Positions 41,890-42,154 of a DNA stretch of 42,154 bases are shown here, piece after piece (the stretch's first letter is position 1; each line of letters begins with the position of its first letter). The DNA is taken from assembly GCA_964368875.1 (NCBI GenBank), contig CAYJDG010000016.1, forward strand, positions 1-42,154. Direction: 5' to 3'. Source of the DNA: CAYJDG01 sp964368875 (GTDB taxonomy: Bacteria > Pseudomonadota > Alphaproteobacteria > Micavibrionales > Micavibrionaceae). The translations under genes were made by a program, and so were the position numbers. The notes beneath the pieces are model-generated. The model saw only the letters and a list, made by a program, of their open reading frames with translations. It was not told the DNA's origin and searched no databases.

Positions 41890-42154
41890 TTATAGAATTG
41901 TTTCGAGTTTCGGCTGAGGCAGCGTGTTGCGCGCCAAGGCAGCAGCGCGTTCGGCTTTTTCAGCTTCGACGCGCTGGCTTTCCACAAACTTGACCATTCT
42001 GTGCAAAAGGTCCGCGGGTTGCTGGCCGGCGAAGGTTTTGAAAGTCAGGCTGATCTGGGTCCAGCAGGTATCGCGGGTCTGAGAAATATCTTCAATTGCC
42101 GACACGCCCAGTCTTTCCATTTGCTCTTGCAGAAAAGCTTGCGCATCCTTCGCT
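41890..42154 (-). CDS. Unrecognised protein, 5' end beyond window
   Basis: The frame is open from the right edge (no start seen before the window ends), and 88 residues are visible, from AKDAQAFLQEQMERLGV to the end QPKLETIL. It is charged and mostly helical: KFVESQRVEAEKAERAAA is a short coiled-coil-like part near the C-terminus. An internal ATG at 42120 could also be a start, but the open frame upstream fits a longer protein. It leads into the 394-residue gene with a 3-nt gap. Confidence 0.55.
   Translation of the reverse strand, partial: AKDAQAFLQEQMERLGVSAIEDISQTRDTCWTQISLTFKTFAGQQPADLLHRMVKFVESQRVEAEKAERAAALARNTLPQPKLETIL

Overview
The window looks like a chromosomal segment of an alphaproteobacterium, probably from a metagenome assembly because it carries a run of exactly 100 N (34035-34134). 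The lineage call rests on several families and gene orders that are typical of that class: a DUF4175/TIGR02302 membrane protein, a MJ0042 zinc-ribbon membrane protein next to ftsE-ftsX-DUF218-plsC-DUF2125, tyrA-hisC-chorismate mutase, a parvulin gene divergent from secA, DUF3137, aroK-aroB-CNNM divergent from xerD, a RHH_4 ribbon-helix-helix protein, and bolA / J-domain protein / cobS / cobT. A deeper placement (for example Micavibrio-like) is only a guess. Coding density is very high: genes are packed with 4-nt overlaps, and no stretch over 300 bases lacks a gene. I saw no rRNA, tRNA, CRISPR array, prophage or insertion sequence.

Layout. 1-6312: a pentapeptide-repeat protein (cut by the window edge), a membrane-anchored TlpA-like thioredoxin, lptM-lysA, DUF4175, and a convergent zinc-ribbon protein. 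6397-10878: a six-gene plus-strand operon of a secreted helical protein, ftsE, ftsX, DUF218, plsC and DUF2125, joining division and envelope functions. 10763-15972: a minus-strand unit running parvulin, mutT, methyltransferase, chorismate mutase, hisC, tyrA. This holds most of the tyrosine end of aromatic biosynthesis, and aroB/aroK follow 10 kb away. 16118-19942: secA with a good sigma70-type promoter, and convergent DUF3137. 19983-23775: an alpha/beta hydrolase convergent with aroK-aroB-CNNM. 23896-27010: two unrecognised exported proteins, then xerD and a strong terminator. 27031-29997: a putative HEXXH metallopeptidase, accA, an RHH regulator and bolA. 30067-33854: a J-domain protein, a small membrane protein, cobS and cobT. 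33855-36596: a gapped unknown gene divergent from hisS, and a periplasmic protein. 36726-42154: sufE, clpX, a GT-C-like membrane protein, gtrA, and two unrecognised genes of which the last is cut by the edge.

Most genes are housekeeping. The parts most worth a second look are: the three 11-bp direct repeats lying on a near-consensus promoter of the gapped gene (34594-34636); the secreted helical protein translationally coupled to ftsEX; the lineage-specific exported pair between aroK and xerD; the putative metallopeptidase; the J-domain/membrane/CobS/CobT cluster; the chorismate mutase with a degenerate prephenate-dehydratase-like tail; and a codon-usage mosaic inside hisS. No complete new system is evident from sequence alone. 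Family assignments come from motif recognition, not database searches.
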